A DNA stretch of 64,000 bases, taken from Caulobacter sp. FWC2 (GTDB lineage Bacteria > Pseudomonadota > Alphaproteobacteria > Caulobacterales > Caulobacteraceae). Below, in pieces: positions 17,571 through 26,516 of this stretch. Numbering within the stretch: the stretch's first letter is position 1; each line of letters opens with the position of its first letter. Where the stretch lies: positions 201,332-265,331 of the forward strand of contig NZ_PEBF01000002.1 of the NCBI RefSeq assembly GCF_002742625.1, in the 5' to 3' direction. A program made the translations under genes and the position numbers. Below the pieces are notes generated by a model that made no database searches, had not been told where the DNA came from, and saw only the letters and a list, made by a program, of their open reading frames with translations.

Positions 17571-18905
17571 ATGACAGTCGATGACATGATCCTTGTGAGC
17601 GTGGACGACCACGTCATCGAGCCGCCGAATGCCTTTACGCCACACTGGCCGCAGCACCTGAAAGGCCGCGAGCCGCACATCGAAGAGCGCGACGGTCGCG
17701 ACGTCTGGATGTTCGAGGAAAAGGCCTCCGGCTACATGGGCCTCAATTCCGTCGTCGGCCGCCCGAAGGAAGAGTACGGCATGGAGCCGCTCAACTACGC
17801 GCAGATGCGCCGCGGCACGTGGGACATCAAGGCGCGCGTTGAGGATATGGACGCCAACGGCATCCTGGGTTCGATCTGCTTCCCGACGTTCCCGGGGTTC
17901 GCCGGCGCTCGGTTCCAAACCGCCTCGAAGCAGGATCCCGAGGTCGCCCTGGCGGCGATCCGGGCCTACAATGACTGGCACTTCTATGACTGGGCCGGCG
18001 CCGCGCCCGGCCGTTTCATCCCGCTTATGCTGACGCCGTTCTGGGACATGCAGGCGGCCGTCGCCGAAGTGGAGCGAATGGCGAAGCTGGGCGTCCACGC
18101 CCTGTCGTTCTCGGACAACCCGGCGCTTGCGGGCTGGCCCTCGCTGCATGACGCCTATTGGGATCCGCTCTGGAAGGCCTGCGCCGACAATCAGGTGGTT
18201 ATCTGCTGCCACATCGGCACGGGCTCGGCGGCCGCGCACGCGTCGGACCTGTCGCCCATCGACGCCTGGATCACCTCGATGCCGATCTCGATCGCCAACT
18301 CGGCGGCCGACTGGATCTGGGCGCCGATGTGGAAGAAGTACCCCACGCTGAAGATGGCCCTTTCCGAAGGCGGCATCGGTTGGATTCCCTACCTGCTGGA
18401 ACGCGCCGATTTCACCCACGGCCACCACAATGCCTGGACCAATTCGAATTTCGGCCCCGGCGTGATGCCCAGCGACATCTACAAGAAGCACATCATCAGC
18501 TGCTTCATCGAAGACAAGTTCGGTCTGGCCAACCTCGACTACATCGGCGAGGACATGGTCATGTACGAATGCGACTATCCGCACTCGGACTCGGTCTGGC
18601 CGCACTCGGCCGAGAAGCTGTGGAACGACGTTCAGCACCTGTCGCGTGAGACGATCGACAAGATCACCCACATCAATGCGATGCGCGAATTCTCCTATGA
18701 CCCGTTCTCGGTGCTGAAGAAGGAAGATTGCACCGTCGGCGCCCTGAAGGCGGCGGCCGCGGCCGTCCCGGTTCATACTGATCCGCTGCTCGGCCTCGGG
18801 GGCGCTGCGCCCAAGCGGGAAGCCGGCAAGCCGGTGACCTCGGGCGACATCAACCGGATGTTCGCGAACGCTTCTGCGGAATCGACGGTCTCGGGCCGCC
18901 GCTAG
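17571..18905 (+). CDS. Amidohydrolase-family (ACMSD-like TIM-barrel) metal-dependent hydrolase or decarboxylase
   Basis: 444 residues. Metal-site strings: SVDDHVIEPP at 10-18 (the D-x-H type first-strand motif), VVICCHIGTGS near 205 for a barrel His, and YECDYPHSDSVW near 325 with the last-strand Asp. Members of this amidohydrolase-2 group act as C-C hydrolases, decarboxylases or lactonases. This long subfamily is common in steroid- and terpenoid-degrading actinobacteria and sphingomonads. The ribosome site is GAGGAA. It is monocistronic, with its own promoter, operator and terminator. Substrate unknown. Confidence 0.8.
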   Translation: MTVDDMILVSVDDHVIEPPNAFTPHWPQHLKGREPHIEERDGRDVWMFEEKASGYMGLNSVVGRPKEEYGMEPLNYAQMRRGTWDIKARVEDMDANGILGSICFPTFPGFAGARFQTASKQDPEVALAAIRAYNDWHFYDWAGAAPGRFIPLMLTPFWDMQAAVAEVERMAKLGVHALSFSDNPALAGWPSLHDAYWDPLWKACADNQVVICCHIGTGSAAAHASDLSPIDAWITSMPISIANSAADWIWAPMWKKYPTLKMALSEGGIGWIPYLLERADFTHGHHNAWTNSNFGPGVMPSDIYKKHIISCFIEDKFGLANLDYIGEDMVMYECDYPHSDSVWPHSAEKLWNDVQHLSRETIDKITHINAMREFSYDPFSVLKKEDCTVGALKAAAAAVPVHTDPLLGLGGAAPKREAGKPVTSGDINRMFANASAESTVSGRR

Positions 18906-18927
18906 ACGGCCCGGCCGGAGATCAAGG

Positions 18928-18960
18928 CGCCCGCCGGAACAGCCACCGGCGGGCGTTCTT
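18928..18960 (+). terminator. Hairpin terminator after the amidohydrolase
   Basis: A perfect 10-bp stem, CGCCCGCCGG with CCGGCGGGCG, around an 8-base loop, followed by TTCTT. It lies just beyond the stop of the convergent phosphotransferase gene and may serve both directions, although only the + side has a T run. Confidence 0.7.
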
Positions 18961-20023
18961 ATGTCCGCTTTCCCTCGATCCAGCGCCCCGCGCGCCCGAG
19001 CAAGCGCACGGCGTTGCCATGCAGGCGTTGGCCGATATCCATCGGGGCCTTGCCGGCGCAGGCCCGCGCGTAGCTGCCTTCCAGGATCAAGGCCAGCTTG
19101 TAGCAAGCAAACACCCGGTACCAATTCAGGTTCGACAGATCCGAACCCGTCAGCCGGCCATAGACCTCAACCAGTTCCTCGGACTCCGGAAAGCCCTCCC
19201 ACGGCTCGACGACGATCGTCGTCTGGCTCATGTCTCCGCCCGGACCCGGCCAGGTCGCCAGCAGCCAGCCGAGATCGACCAAGGGATCGCCGATCGTCGA
19301 CAGCTCCCAGTCAATGATGGCTTCGATGACCGGCGCGTCCTGACGAAACAGCACGTTCTTGAGATGAAAGTCGCCATGCATCAGGCCGGGACGAAAGGTC
19401 CTGGGCCGATGGGCTTCCAACCAGTCGCCGATGGGGCCGACATCGGGCAGGCCGACGGCGCCGGGCCAGCCTGGGAACTCCGCGTAACTTTCAAGCTGCG
19501 TCAGCCAGCGACGCGCCTGGCGTTCAAGGAAGCCATCCGGCTTGCCAAAATCAGCAAGCCCGACCGCCGCATAGTCGATGAGCGCGACGCGGGACAGGCC
19601 GTCAACAACCGACAGGCCCATCGCGCGCCGCGCCGCGGGCGACCCGGCGTGCAGGGGCGGCATGCCCACCGCGGCGTTGAATCCCTCAAGCGGTTCCATC
19701 AAGTAGAACGCCGCCCCGAGCACCGAGGCGTCGTCGCACGCGGCGATCAGGCCGGCGTGAGGCACGCCCGATCCCCTGAGCGCCTTGAGCACGCGCGCCT
19801 CGCGCCGCATCGTATCGCTGCCGTCATGGCGCGGATTGGCGGGCGGACGGCGCAGGACGTAGCCGCGACCGCTTCGGTTGAAGCGTAGCAGGACATTCTG
19901 CGAGCCGCCGGTTAATTGAACGACGTCGACGATGGGGCCCGAACCCAAACCTTCGCCATCCATCCACGCGGACAGGGAGTCGAGGTCGACCAACTCGAGA
20001 CCGTGGGGACGATCGATGGTCAT
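18959..20023 (-). CDS. APH-fold phosphotransferase, ACAD10/11 kinase-domain type
   Basis: 354 residues from ATG 20023, in an ATGA overlap with the upstream acyl-CoA dehydrogenase gene. Aminoglycoside-phosphotransferase fold: N-lobe VVQLTGGSQNVLLRF with YVLRRPP, catalytic loop MHGDFHLKNVLF (HGDxxxxN), and metal loop IIDWELSTIGDPLVDLGW. In mammals this domain is fused to an acyl-CoA dehydrogenase in ACAD10 and ACAD11, which handle 4-hydroxyacyl-CoAs through a phosphorylated intermediate. Here the two halves are separate, translationally coupled genes. It is not an antibiotic-resistance enzyme by context. Confidence 0.82.
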   Translation of the reverse strand: MTIDRPHGLELVDLDSLSAWMDGEGLGSGPIVDVVQLTGGSQNVLLRFNRSGRGYVLRRPPANPRHDGSDTMRREARVLKALRGSGVPHAGLIAACDDASVLGAAFYLMEPLEGFNAAVGMPPLHAGSPAARRAMGLSVVDGLSRVALIDYAAVGLADFGKPDGFLERQARRWLTQLESYAEFPGWPGAVGLPDVGPIGDWLEAHRPRTFRPGLMHGDFHLKNVLFRQDAPVIEAIIDWELSTIGDPLVDLGWLLATWPGPGGDMSQTTIVVEPWEGFPESEELVEVYGRLTGSDLSNLNWYRVFACYKLALILEGSYARACAGKAPMDIGQRLHGNAVRLLGRAGRWIEGKRT

Positions 20024-21318
20024 GCGACCGCCGCCCTCAGACCCGCCTCGCCGCCGGTCAGGCCAAGCTTGCTCAGCGCCGCCTGACGACGCGCGGGCAG
20101 ATGGTAATCCGGAAAGAGACCCGGCGAACGCTTTCGGCCTCGCAGGAGCTGCTTGGCCAGGGTCACCTTGTGAATGTCGGTCGGTCCGTCTGCCAAACCG
20201 ACCTGGAACGAGTCCAGCACCATCGCCGCCAACGGCGTCTCGTTCGACAGTCCCAGACAGCCGTGGACATAGACCGCGCGCGCGGCGATGTCGTGGAGCA
20301 CCTTGGGCATGGCCGCCTTGACCGCCGAAATGTCGCCACGCACCTTGTTGTAGTCCTGCTCGCGATCGATCTTCCAGGCCGTGCGTAGGACCAGCAGGCG
20401 AAATTGCTCGAGTTCGATCCAGCTGTCGGCGATCTTCTCCTGAACCAGTTGCTTGTCGGCCAGCAGCTCGTTGCGCGTGATGCGCGACAGGGCGCGATCG
20501 CACAGCATGTCGAACGCTTGGCGGGCTTTTCCGATCGTTCTCATGGCGTGGTGAATACGACCGCCGCCCAATCGAACCTGGGCCACGACAAAGCCGTCGC
20601 CGCGGCCGCCCAGCATATGATCGAGCGGAACGGCGACATCGGTGAAGCGCAAATAGGCATGGGCCGGATCGCGATCGCCGTAGCCGACATTGCGAACGAT
20701 CTCGAGCCCGGGCGCGCCCTTGGGAATGATGAAGACCGAAAGGCGTCGATGGGGAGGAGCGTCGGGCTCGGTAACGGCCATGACCAGGAAGAAACTCGCG
20801 TAGCGGGCGTTGGTGGCGAACCATTTCTCGCCGTTGAGCACCCATTGATCGCCCTTCAGGACCGCGCGGGTCGAAAAGGTCGTCGGGTCGGCGCCGCCCT
20901 GCGGTTCTGTCATCGAAAAGCAGGAGACGATGTCATTGGCGAGCAGGGGCTGGAGATAGCGCGCCTTCTGTTCGGCGGTGCCGTAGACCGCGAGAATTTC
21001 GGCGTTGCCGGAATCGGGCGCCTGGCAGCCAAAGACGGTCGGCGCGAAGATCGAGCGCCCCAGAATCTCGTTCATCAAGGCCAGCTTGACCTGGCCATAG
21101 CCAGGCCCTCCCAGCTCAGGGCCAAGGTGACAGGCCCAGAGACCCCGCGCCTTGACCTGTTGCTGCAGCGGACGAACGAAACGTTGGTTCAGGGGGTTGT
21201 CGACGTCGAATGGGCTTTGCAAGACGAGGTCGAGCGGCTCGACCTCATCGCGGACAAAGGCGTCGATCCAGGCCAACTGCTCGGCAAAATCGGGGTCGGT
21301 TTCGAAGTCCCAGGCCAT
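20020..21318 (-). CDS. Acyl-CoA dehydrogenase, ACAD10/11 type
   Basis: 432 residues. Acyl-CoA dehydrogenase fold with PELGGPGYGQVKLALMNEILGRS, CFSMTEPQGGADPTTFSTRA (FAD and substrate loop), VLNGEKWFATNARYASFFLVM, and the C-terminal helices with VHGCLGLSNETPLAAM. The end of the protein (DGPTDIHKVTLAKQLLRG) is typical of the ACAD11-like group. Its stop overlaps the start of the phosphotransferase gene, so the two are made together. It follows an SDR gene by 26 bases in one - strand operon. It probably removes a (phospho)hydroxyl group to give an enoyl-CoA; this is inferred from ACAD11. Confidence 0.85.
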   Translation of the reverse strand: MAWDFETDPDFAEQLAWIDAFVRDEVEPLDLVLQSPFDVDNPLNQRFVRPLQQQVKARGLWACHLGPELGGPGYGQVKLALMNEILGRSIFAPTVFGCQAPDSGNAEILAVYGTAEQKARYLQPLLANDIVSCFSMTEPQGGADPTTFSTRAVLKGDQWVLNGEKWFATNARYASFFLVMAVTEPDAPPHRRLSVFIIPKGAPGLEIVRNVGYGDRDPAHAYLRFTDVAVPLDHMLGGRGDGFVVAQVRLGGGRIHHAMRTIGKARQAFDMLCDRALSRITRNELLADKQLVQEKIADSWIELEQFRLLVLRTAWKIDREQDYNKVRGDISAVKAAMPKVLHDIAARAVYVHGCLGLSNETPLAAMVLDSFQVGLADGPTDIHKVTLAKQLLRGRKRSPGLFPDYHLPARRQAALSKLGLTGGEAGLRAAVA

Positions 21319-21344
21319 TGGCCGCCTCCGTTCATACTTGATTG

Positions 21345-22121
21345 TCAGGACAGGGTGCGGCCGCCATCGACGACGATCGTCTCGCCCACGATGTAGGAGG
21401 CCAGCGGAGACGCCAGGAACAGCGCCACGCCCGCGACCTCCTTGGGAAGGCCCAGGCGCTTGAGGGGAATGCCCCTTAGGCGTTCCTGGAGGCGGTCGGG
21501 GTCGGAGGTGGTGACCGCGGTCATCTTGGTGGCGATCAGGCCCGGCGCGATGCCGTTGACGCGAATGGCGCGTCCGGCCCAGGCGTCGCCCAGCGTCCGC
21601 GTCAAATGGATCGCGCCGGCCTTGGACGCCGAATAGGCCGGATTGCCGCGCGTGGCGCGCAGGCCGCCCACCGAACTGATGATGATCAGGCTTCCGGCCC
21701 GCGCCTCGAGCGCCGGCGCCAGCTTCTGGGCGCAGGCCATAAGGCTGGTCAGGTTAACTTCCACCACGTGGCGGAAGGTGTCGGCCTCGAACTCCTTGCG
21801 CCGGTACTCCACCGCCCCTTGGGACAGGATCGCGACGTCAACAGCCTCAAAAGGCGCGGTCCATTGGTCGATCGCGCCGGGCGTGGCCAGATTCAGGCTG
21901 GAAAATTCAAACGGCTCCAGGGCCGAAGCGCCATCGCCATAGGCGGCCTTGTTCGCACGAGTGCCCGTTATGGCGACTGTCGCGCCGCGCCTGGCGAACT
22001 CTTGCGCGCAGGCCAGCCCGATCCCGCTCGATCCGCCAATGACGAGCACGCGCTTTTCGGTGAAGTCGAGATCCACGAGAGGCCTAAAACGATTGAATGA
22101 AACGGTTGATTTATTTTTCAT
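21345..22121 (-). CDS. Short-chain dehydrogenase/reductase
   Basis: 258 residues. Classical SDR with TGxxxGxG as VIGGSSGIG, and the catalytic Ser and YSASK (IIISSVGGLRATRGNPAYSASKAG). It ends SYIVGETIVVDGGRTLS. First gene of the operon with the ACAD10/11-type pair, so it may oxidise a hydroxy intermediate of the same substrate. Its start codon lies opposite the TetR gene start. Confidence 0.85.
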   Translation of the reverse strand: MKNKSTVSFNRFRPLVDLDFTEKRVLVIGGSSGIGLACAQEFARRGATVAITGTRANKAAYGDGASALEPFEFSSLNLATPGAIDQWTAPFEAVDVAILSQGAVEYRRKEFEADTFRHVVEVNLTSLMACAQKLAPALEARAGSLIIISSVGGLRATRGNPAYSASKAGAIHLTRTLGDAWAGRAIRVNGIAPGLIATKMTAVTTSDPDRLQERLRGIPLKRLGLPKEVAGVALFLASPLASYIVGETIVVDGGRTLS

Positions 22122-22139
22122 GCCTGGGATAAACCGTCA
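22101..22139. promoter_or_regulatory. Inverted repeat between SDR and TetR genes
   Basis: Arms ACGGTTGATT (22102-22111) and ATAAACCGT within 22128-22137 (reverse complement ACGGTTTATC), 8 of 10 positions matching, flanking the two divergent start codons. This is a likely TetR operator. It differs from the TATCAGAAT motif, so this operon seems to have its own control. Confidence 0.5.
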
Positions 22140-22143
22140 ATCC

Positions 22144-22764
22144 ATGAAAGCCGACATCGCCAGGGACGCGATCAAGCGGGCCGCTCAGAGCCTATTCGCC
22201 GCGCGGGGCGTGGACGCTGTCTCCGTGCGCGAAATCCTGACGGCGGCCGGCCATCGCAACGGCGCGTCGCTGCATTACTATTTCGGGTCCAAAGACGACT
22301 TGGTTGAGCAGCTGGTCATCGACGGCGCGCGTCTGATCGATGAGCGCCGCAACGCCCGGCTCGATGCGCTGGAAGCCGATGGCGGGCCTCATGCGCTGCG
22401 AGACGTGATGGAGGTGCTGATCCTGCCGTCCACCGACCTCGGCGAGGGCGGAGGGGAGGGGGACTACCTGCGGTTCATCAGCACTTTCAGCCTGCAAAAC
22501 CGAGTGGCTTTCGACGCCATCGTCGCTGATGGCTGGAACCGGGGCTATCAGCGGTGCCTGGATCATATCCGGCGGCTTTCCGCCTTGCCGCAGGAGATGC
22601 TCGAGCGCCGGCTGGTGTTCCTGAGCTTGGGGCTGCGCGCGATCATGACGGCGCGAGAAGCGGCGCTGGCCGCGCATCCCAATCATGCGTTCTGGGGCGC
22701 TGCTACGCTGGAGGATCTGGTCGAGACGCTCGTGGGCATGGTTACGCCCGAGCCCGGCGTCTAG
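22144..22764 (+). CDS. TetR/AcrR-family regulator
   Basis: 206 residues from ATG 22144; ATG 22120 would add eight. The N-terminal helix-turn-helix is ARDAIKRAAQSLFAARGVDAVSVREILTAAGHRNGASLHYYFGSKDDLVEQL, cited here by its position at residues 6-57. A C-terminal ligand domain follows, with a Gly/Glu-rich loop (GEGGGEGDYL). It is divergent from the SDR-acyl-CoA dehydrogenase-phosphotransferase operon. With only about 22 bases between the start codons, it very probably represses that operon and itself. Confidence 0.85.
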   Translation: MKADIARDAIKRAAQSLFAARGVDAVSVREILTAAGHRNGASLHYYFGSKDDLVEQLVIDGARLIDERRNARLDALEADGGPHALRDVMEVLILPSTDLGEGGGEGDYLRFISTFSLQNRVAFDAIVADGWNRGYQRCLDHIRRLSALPQEMLERRLVFLSLGLRAIMTAREAALAAHPNHAFWGAATLEDLVETLVGMVTPEPGV

Positions 22765-22812
22765 GTGCGCGCGGTGCGCCGCATGGACTCGAAATGAGTC
22801 TTCCCGTTTAGA

Positions 22813-22840
22813 ACTCAGAATGAAATTCGTGTATCAGATT
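22813..22840. promoter_or_regulatory. Operator cluster upstream of TonB receptor 1
   Basis: A palindromic site at 22813-22833 (ACTCAGAAT, GAA, ATTCGTGTA; 7/9 and 6/9) is followed directly by a second half-site TATCAGATT at 22832-22840 (8/9). The second ends five bases before the -35 box, an activator-like position. Confidence 0.55.
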
Positions 22841-22845
22841 TTTTC

Positions 22846-22874
22846 TTGCGATGTCTCCCGCCTCTGACTAGCAT
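22846..22874 (+). promoter_or_regulatory. Candidate promoter of TonB receptor 1
   Basis: TTGCGA (22846-22851), 17 bases, TAGCAT (22869-22874), inside CTAGCATC, which fits the Caulobacter-type -10. The predicted transcript has a leader of about 80 bases before ATG 22961. Confidence 0.5.
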
Positions 22875-22960
22875 CGCGGCAGATCGCCCGATCGGGCAGA
22901 TCCAATGGCTCCAACGGATTTCGCCACAGATGCGAAGACGAGAGCGGGGGAGAGATCTGA

Positions 22961-25420
22961 ATGACCAATGCGAGAGCGAGCGTATCGCGCGGAGTCCTGG
23001 CCTGGGCCTTGGCGTCCATGTTGTCGGCCCCAGCCCTTGCCCAGGTTCAGGCGCAGGCTCCGGCGACCGAGGAGTCCGCCACCGGTCTCGACAGTATTGT
23101 CGTCACCGCCCGCCGTCGCGACGAGGCGCCGATCTCGGTGCCGGTCTCGGTGACAGTCCTGGGCGCGGCGCAGCTCAAAGCTCTCGCTGTTGACAGTCTG
23201 CAGGACCTGCGCGCGGTGACGCCCGGCATCACCGTAGGGGAGGTGTCGGGGGGCGTCGGCGGAACGGTGGCGTTGCGCGGTGTCGGCACGACGGCGGGAT
23301 CAAACCCGACCTTCGAGCAGACGGTGGCGGTCAATGTCGACGGCATCCAGCTCTCGCGCGGCGGGGCGGTGCGCATTGGCCAGATCGACATGGAGAAGAT
23401 CGAGGTTCTTCGGGGACCGCAGGCGCTGTTCTTCGGCAAGAACAGCCCGGCCGGCGTCATCTCGATCACCACGGCCGACCCGACCTCGACGTTGGACGCC
23501 GAGGTGCGCGGCGGCTATGAGTTCAACGCTCGGGAGCGTCAGCTTGAGGCGATGATCTCTGGACCGTTGACCAGCACGCTCGGCGCGCGCTTGGTCGTCT
23601 ACGGCGCGGATATGGACGGCTGGCGCACCAATATTGCCGACAGCGCCGCCACCGCTGCGAACGCGATCCGGTCGGGCTCGGTGACCGGCTCGACGAACCG
23701 AGGACCGCAGCAAAAATTCTTCTTCACGCGCGCCACCCTGAAGTGGCGGCCGACCGAGGCCTTCGACGCGCGGCTCAAGCTCAGCTACGCCGACAACAAG
23801 GGGATCGGCTACAATCAAGCGGGCGGGTTCCAGCGGATCTACTGCCCCAATGGCGCGCCCCAACTGGCGCCGCAGGCCACGGCCCTGAATGGCGGCGCGG
23901 CCAACCCGGCCTTGGCCGCAGCGTTGTCGGTCGACAACTGCCGCGCCGACGCGACCTACGCCAATGGCAACATCAACCCGGCCTTTCTGGTCGGCTCGCC
24001 CGAAGGGTTCACGGATCCGGACGGCGCTGGCGACTACAGCCAGCAACTCTATTCGTTGGAAATGAACTATCGGCCGAGCGATCGGGTAACCCTGACATCC
24101 GTCACCGGCTGGGCCAAGAACAAGGATTTCCGCGCCGACACCTACGCTGTCGCGCCTTCCGACGCGGTGGCGGCCAACGACTTCACCGGCAATACCGGCT
24201 ACACTCAGTTCACCCAGGAGGCGCGTCTGGCCACGGACCTGTCCGGGCCGGTCAACTTCCTGGTCGGAGCCTTCTACGAGGACTCCGATCTGCAGACCTA
24301 CACCCGCAACGTGCTGGCGGGCGCGCCGCTCTTCCTGCACGACATCGACGGCAAGACCCGATCGGTGTTCGGCCAGGCGATCTGGGACATCACGGGCAAG
24401 CTTGAGCTGGCCGGCGGTCTGCGCTGGAGCAAGGAGACCAAGGATTTCGCGGTGACCCGGGACGGGGCGCCGCAGCCGGTGTCGCCCGCCTCGGCGGATT
24501 TCAAGAACACCTCGCCCGAAGTGACCTTGACCTGGCGGCCGACCACACGGCTCACCCTCTACGGGGCCTACAAGCAGGGCTTCAAGTCGGGCGGCTTCGC
24601 TGCGGCCACCAATACCGGCGCCGCCTTCACGACGCCGCTGAACGCGCTCTATCTGCCGGAATCGGCCGAAGGGGTCGAAGGCGGCGTTAAGGCGCTTCTG
24701 TTTGACGGGGCGTTGCGCGTCAACACCGCCGCATACGACTACGACTATACCAACCTGCAGGTGAACTCCCTCGACAACTCTAGCGGCGTGCCGGTGATCC
24801 GCGTAAACAACGCCGGTGCGGCGACCGTAAAGGGTGTGGAGAGCGACTTCACCTGGAGGCCGGCAGGCGCGCCGGGTCTGACGATCCGCGGCGCGGCCAA
24901 CTACAACGACGCCAAGTACACTGACTTCCTGGCGACCTGCTACATCGGCCAGACCATCGCCGAAGGGTGCAACCTGCTGATCAACCCGACCACTGGGCGC
25001 TACACAGGCCAACAATTGGCGGGCCAGCGCATGGTGAACGCGCCCAAGTGGACCGGGTCGTTGGGCGCGGCCTACACCGGCCAGAGCGGTTTCAAGGGAA
25101 TCGAATGGGGCATGAACGTCGACGGCCTCTACAAGTCCCAATACAATCCTCATCCTGAACTTCATCCTGGCGCCCTGCAGGATGGGGTGGTCTTCCTGAA
25201 CGCTGGCGTTCGCGTGTTCCGCAGCGACCATCGGTGGGAGCTGGCGCTGGTGGGGCGCAACTTGACGGAAAAATATCGGGTCGACGTCGCTTCCAACGTG
25301 CCCCAGACCGGGATCTCTACCCGAACGGGGTCGGCCCTGACCGGGGGGCTCGCCGACCTGAGCGGCAACGTCAATCGCGGTCGCGAGATCATGCTGCAAC
25401 TGACCGTCCGACCGTTCTGA
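22961..25420 (+). CDS. TonB-dependent outer-membrane receptor 1
   Basis: 819 residues with a signal peptide (cleavage expected after the Ala-rich PALAQ near residue 27), a TonB box (DSIVVTARRR, about 44-53), a plug domain with IEVLRGPQALFFGKNSPAG, and a 22-strand barrel ending in a terminal Phe (LTVRPF). The FGKNSPAGVI plug signature is typical of alphaproteobacterial receptors for hydrophobic or aromatic substrates rather than siderophores. It is probably co-transcribed with the FAH-family gene 112 bases downstream. The ligand is unknown. Confidence 0.9.
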   Translation: MTNARASVSRGVLAWALASMLSAPALAQVQAQAPATEESATGLDSIVVTARRRDEAPISVPVSVTVLGAAQLKALAVDSLQDLRAVTPGITVGEVSGGVGGTVALRGVGTTAGSNPTFEQTVAVNVDGIQLSRGGAVRIGQIDMEKIEVLRGPQALFFGKNSPAGVISITTADPTSTLDAEVRGGYEFNARERQLEAMISGPLTSTLGARLVVYGADMDGWRTNIADSAATAANAIRSGSVTGSTNRGPQQKFFFTRATLKWRPTEAFDARLKLSYADNKGIGYNQAGGFQRIYCPNGAPQLAPQATALNGGAANPALAAALSVDNCRADATYANGNINPAFLVGSPEGFTDPDGAGDYSQQLYSLEMNYRPSDRVTLTSVTGWAKNKDFRADTYAVAPSDAVAANDFTGNTGYTQFTQEARLATDLSGPVNFLVGAFYEDSDLQTYTRNVLAGAPLFLHDIDGKTRSVFGQAIWDITGKLELAGGLRWSKETKDFAVTRDGAPQPVSPASADFKNTSPEVTLTWRPTTRLTLYGAYKQGFKSGGFAAATNTGAAFTTPLNALYLPESAEGVEGGVKALLFDGALRVNTAAYDYDYTNLQVNSLDNSSGVPVIRVNNAGAATVKGVESDFTWRPAGAPGLTIRGAANYNDAKYTDFLATCYIGQTIAEGCNLLINPTTGRYTGQQLAGQRMVNAPKWTGSLGAAYTGQSGFKGIEWGMNVDGLYKSQYNPHPELHPGALQDGVVFLNAGVRVFRSDHRWELALVGRNLTEKYRVDVASNVPQTGISTRTGSALTGGLADLSGNVNRGREIMLQLTVRPF

Positions 25421-25532
25421 AAGGACTGGCCGCGCCGTCCCGCGGCAGGAGAACACGCCGCGGTTCGGCTTGCAGGCCGGACCGCGCAGGCGTCTAGAAC
25501 CGGCCGAATGAGGCCAACGGAGGGTGAAGCCG

Positions 25533-26516
25533 ATGCGTTTGGTCACATTTGAATCCCAGGGCCGTCGCCGGGCGGGGGCCTTCATCGAAGGCGATAGCCG
25601 GATCGTCGACTTGGCCGCCGCGCATCAGCAGCGGCATGGAGACCATGCGGCTGAACTGGCTGATATCCTGGCGTTGATCGAAGGGGGAGACGACGCGCTC
25701 GACAAGGCGATGGAAGCGGTCAAGTCCGCGCCGGAGACGGCGATCCTGGCCCGTGCGGACGTCAAGCTGAGGGCGCCCATCCAGCCACCGCCCCAAATGC
25801 GCGACTGCAGTTGCTTTGAGCTGCACCTGCGCCAATGCTATTCGGCCGCGCGCGAGATGCGGGCCAAGGCCAAGGGCGTCGAGGTGATCGCAGACACCGG
25901 GCCCTCGCCAGCCGAACAACGGATTCTCGACCTCTTCGCCAAACAGCCGATCTATTACAAGGCCAACCGCTTCTCGGTAGTCGGCTCCGAGGAGGCGGTG
26001 ATCTGGCCCTCCTATTCGCGCAGTATGGATTTCGAGCTCGAGTATGGCTGCTACATCAAGAAGCTGGCCAAGGACGTTCCGGCGGAGAAGGCCGGCGACT
26101 ACATCTTCGGTTACACGATCTACAACGATTTTAGCGCCCGCGACGCGCAATCCGTTGAAATGATCGGTCAGCTGGGGCCGGCCAAGGGCAAGGATTTCGA
26201 CACCGGCAACGCGATGGGGCCCTGCCTGGTCACAGCCGACGAAATGCCCAACCCCTACGACCTGACCATGATCGCGCGGGTCAATGGCGAGGAATGGGGT
26301 CGGGGTAACACCAGTACGATGCATTGGAAGTTCGAGGATCTGATCGCCTATATCTCGCGGTCGGAGACGCTGTATCCGGGCGAGTTCCTGGGATCGGGCA
26401 CGATCGGCAACGGCTGCGGCCTGGAGGCCCAGCGGTTCCTGAAGCCGGGCGACGAGGTCGAATTGGACGTCGAAGGGATCGGCGTGCTGCGCAATCGGAT
26501 TGTCAGGCCCGCCTAG
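25533..26516 (+). CDS. Fumarylacetoacetate hydrolase-family protein 1
   Basis: 327 residues from ATG 25533, with GGAGGG 8 bases upstream; GTG 25524 is possible. FAH fold with the metal ligands visible as DFELEYGCYI (E-x-E) and the Asp in IYNDFSARDAQ, and the C-terminal LGSGTIGNGCGLEAQRFLKPGDEVELDVEGIG. Such enzymes cleave or hydrate 1,3-dioxo or 2-oxo acids, or decarboxylate them; DitH of diterpenoid degradation is a relative. It lies after TonB receptor 1, and its stop codon shares the bases CTAG with the stop of the convergent SDR gene. Confidence 0.85.
   Translation: MRLVTFESQGRRRAGAFIEGDSRIVDLAAAHQQRHGDHAAELADILALIEGGDDALDKAMEAVKSAPETAILARADVKLRAPIQPPPQMRDCSCFELHLRQCYSAAREMRAKAKGVEVIADTGPSPAEQRILDLFAKQPIYYKANRFSVVGSEEAVIWPSYSRSMDFELEYGCYIKKLAKDVPAEKAGDYIFGYTIYNDFSARDAQSVEMIGQLGPAKGKDFDTGNAMGPCLVTADEMPNPYDLTMIARVNGEEWGRGNTSTMHWKFEDLIAYISRSETLYPGEFLGSGTIGNGCGLEAQRFLKPGDEVELDVEGIGVLRNRIVRPA

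Noticed and set aside
18959..20023. Aminoglycoside resistance phosphotransferase
   Set aside because: The fold is shared, but the gene is coupled to an ACAD10/11-type dehydrogenase and the whole context is acyl-CoA metabolism.
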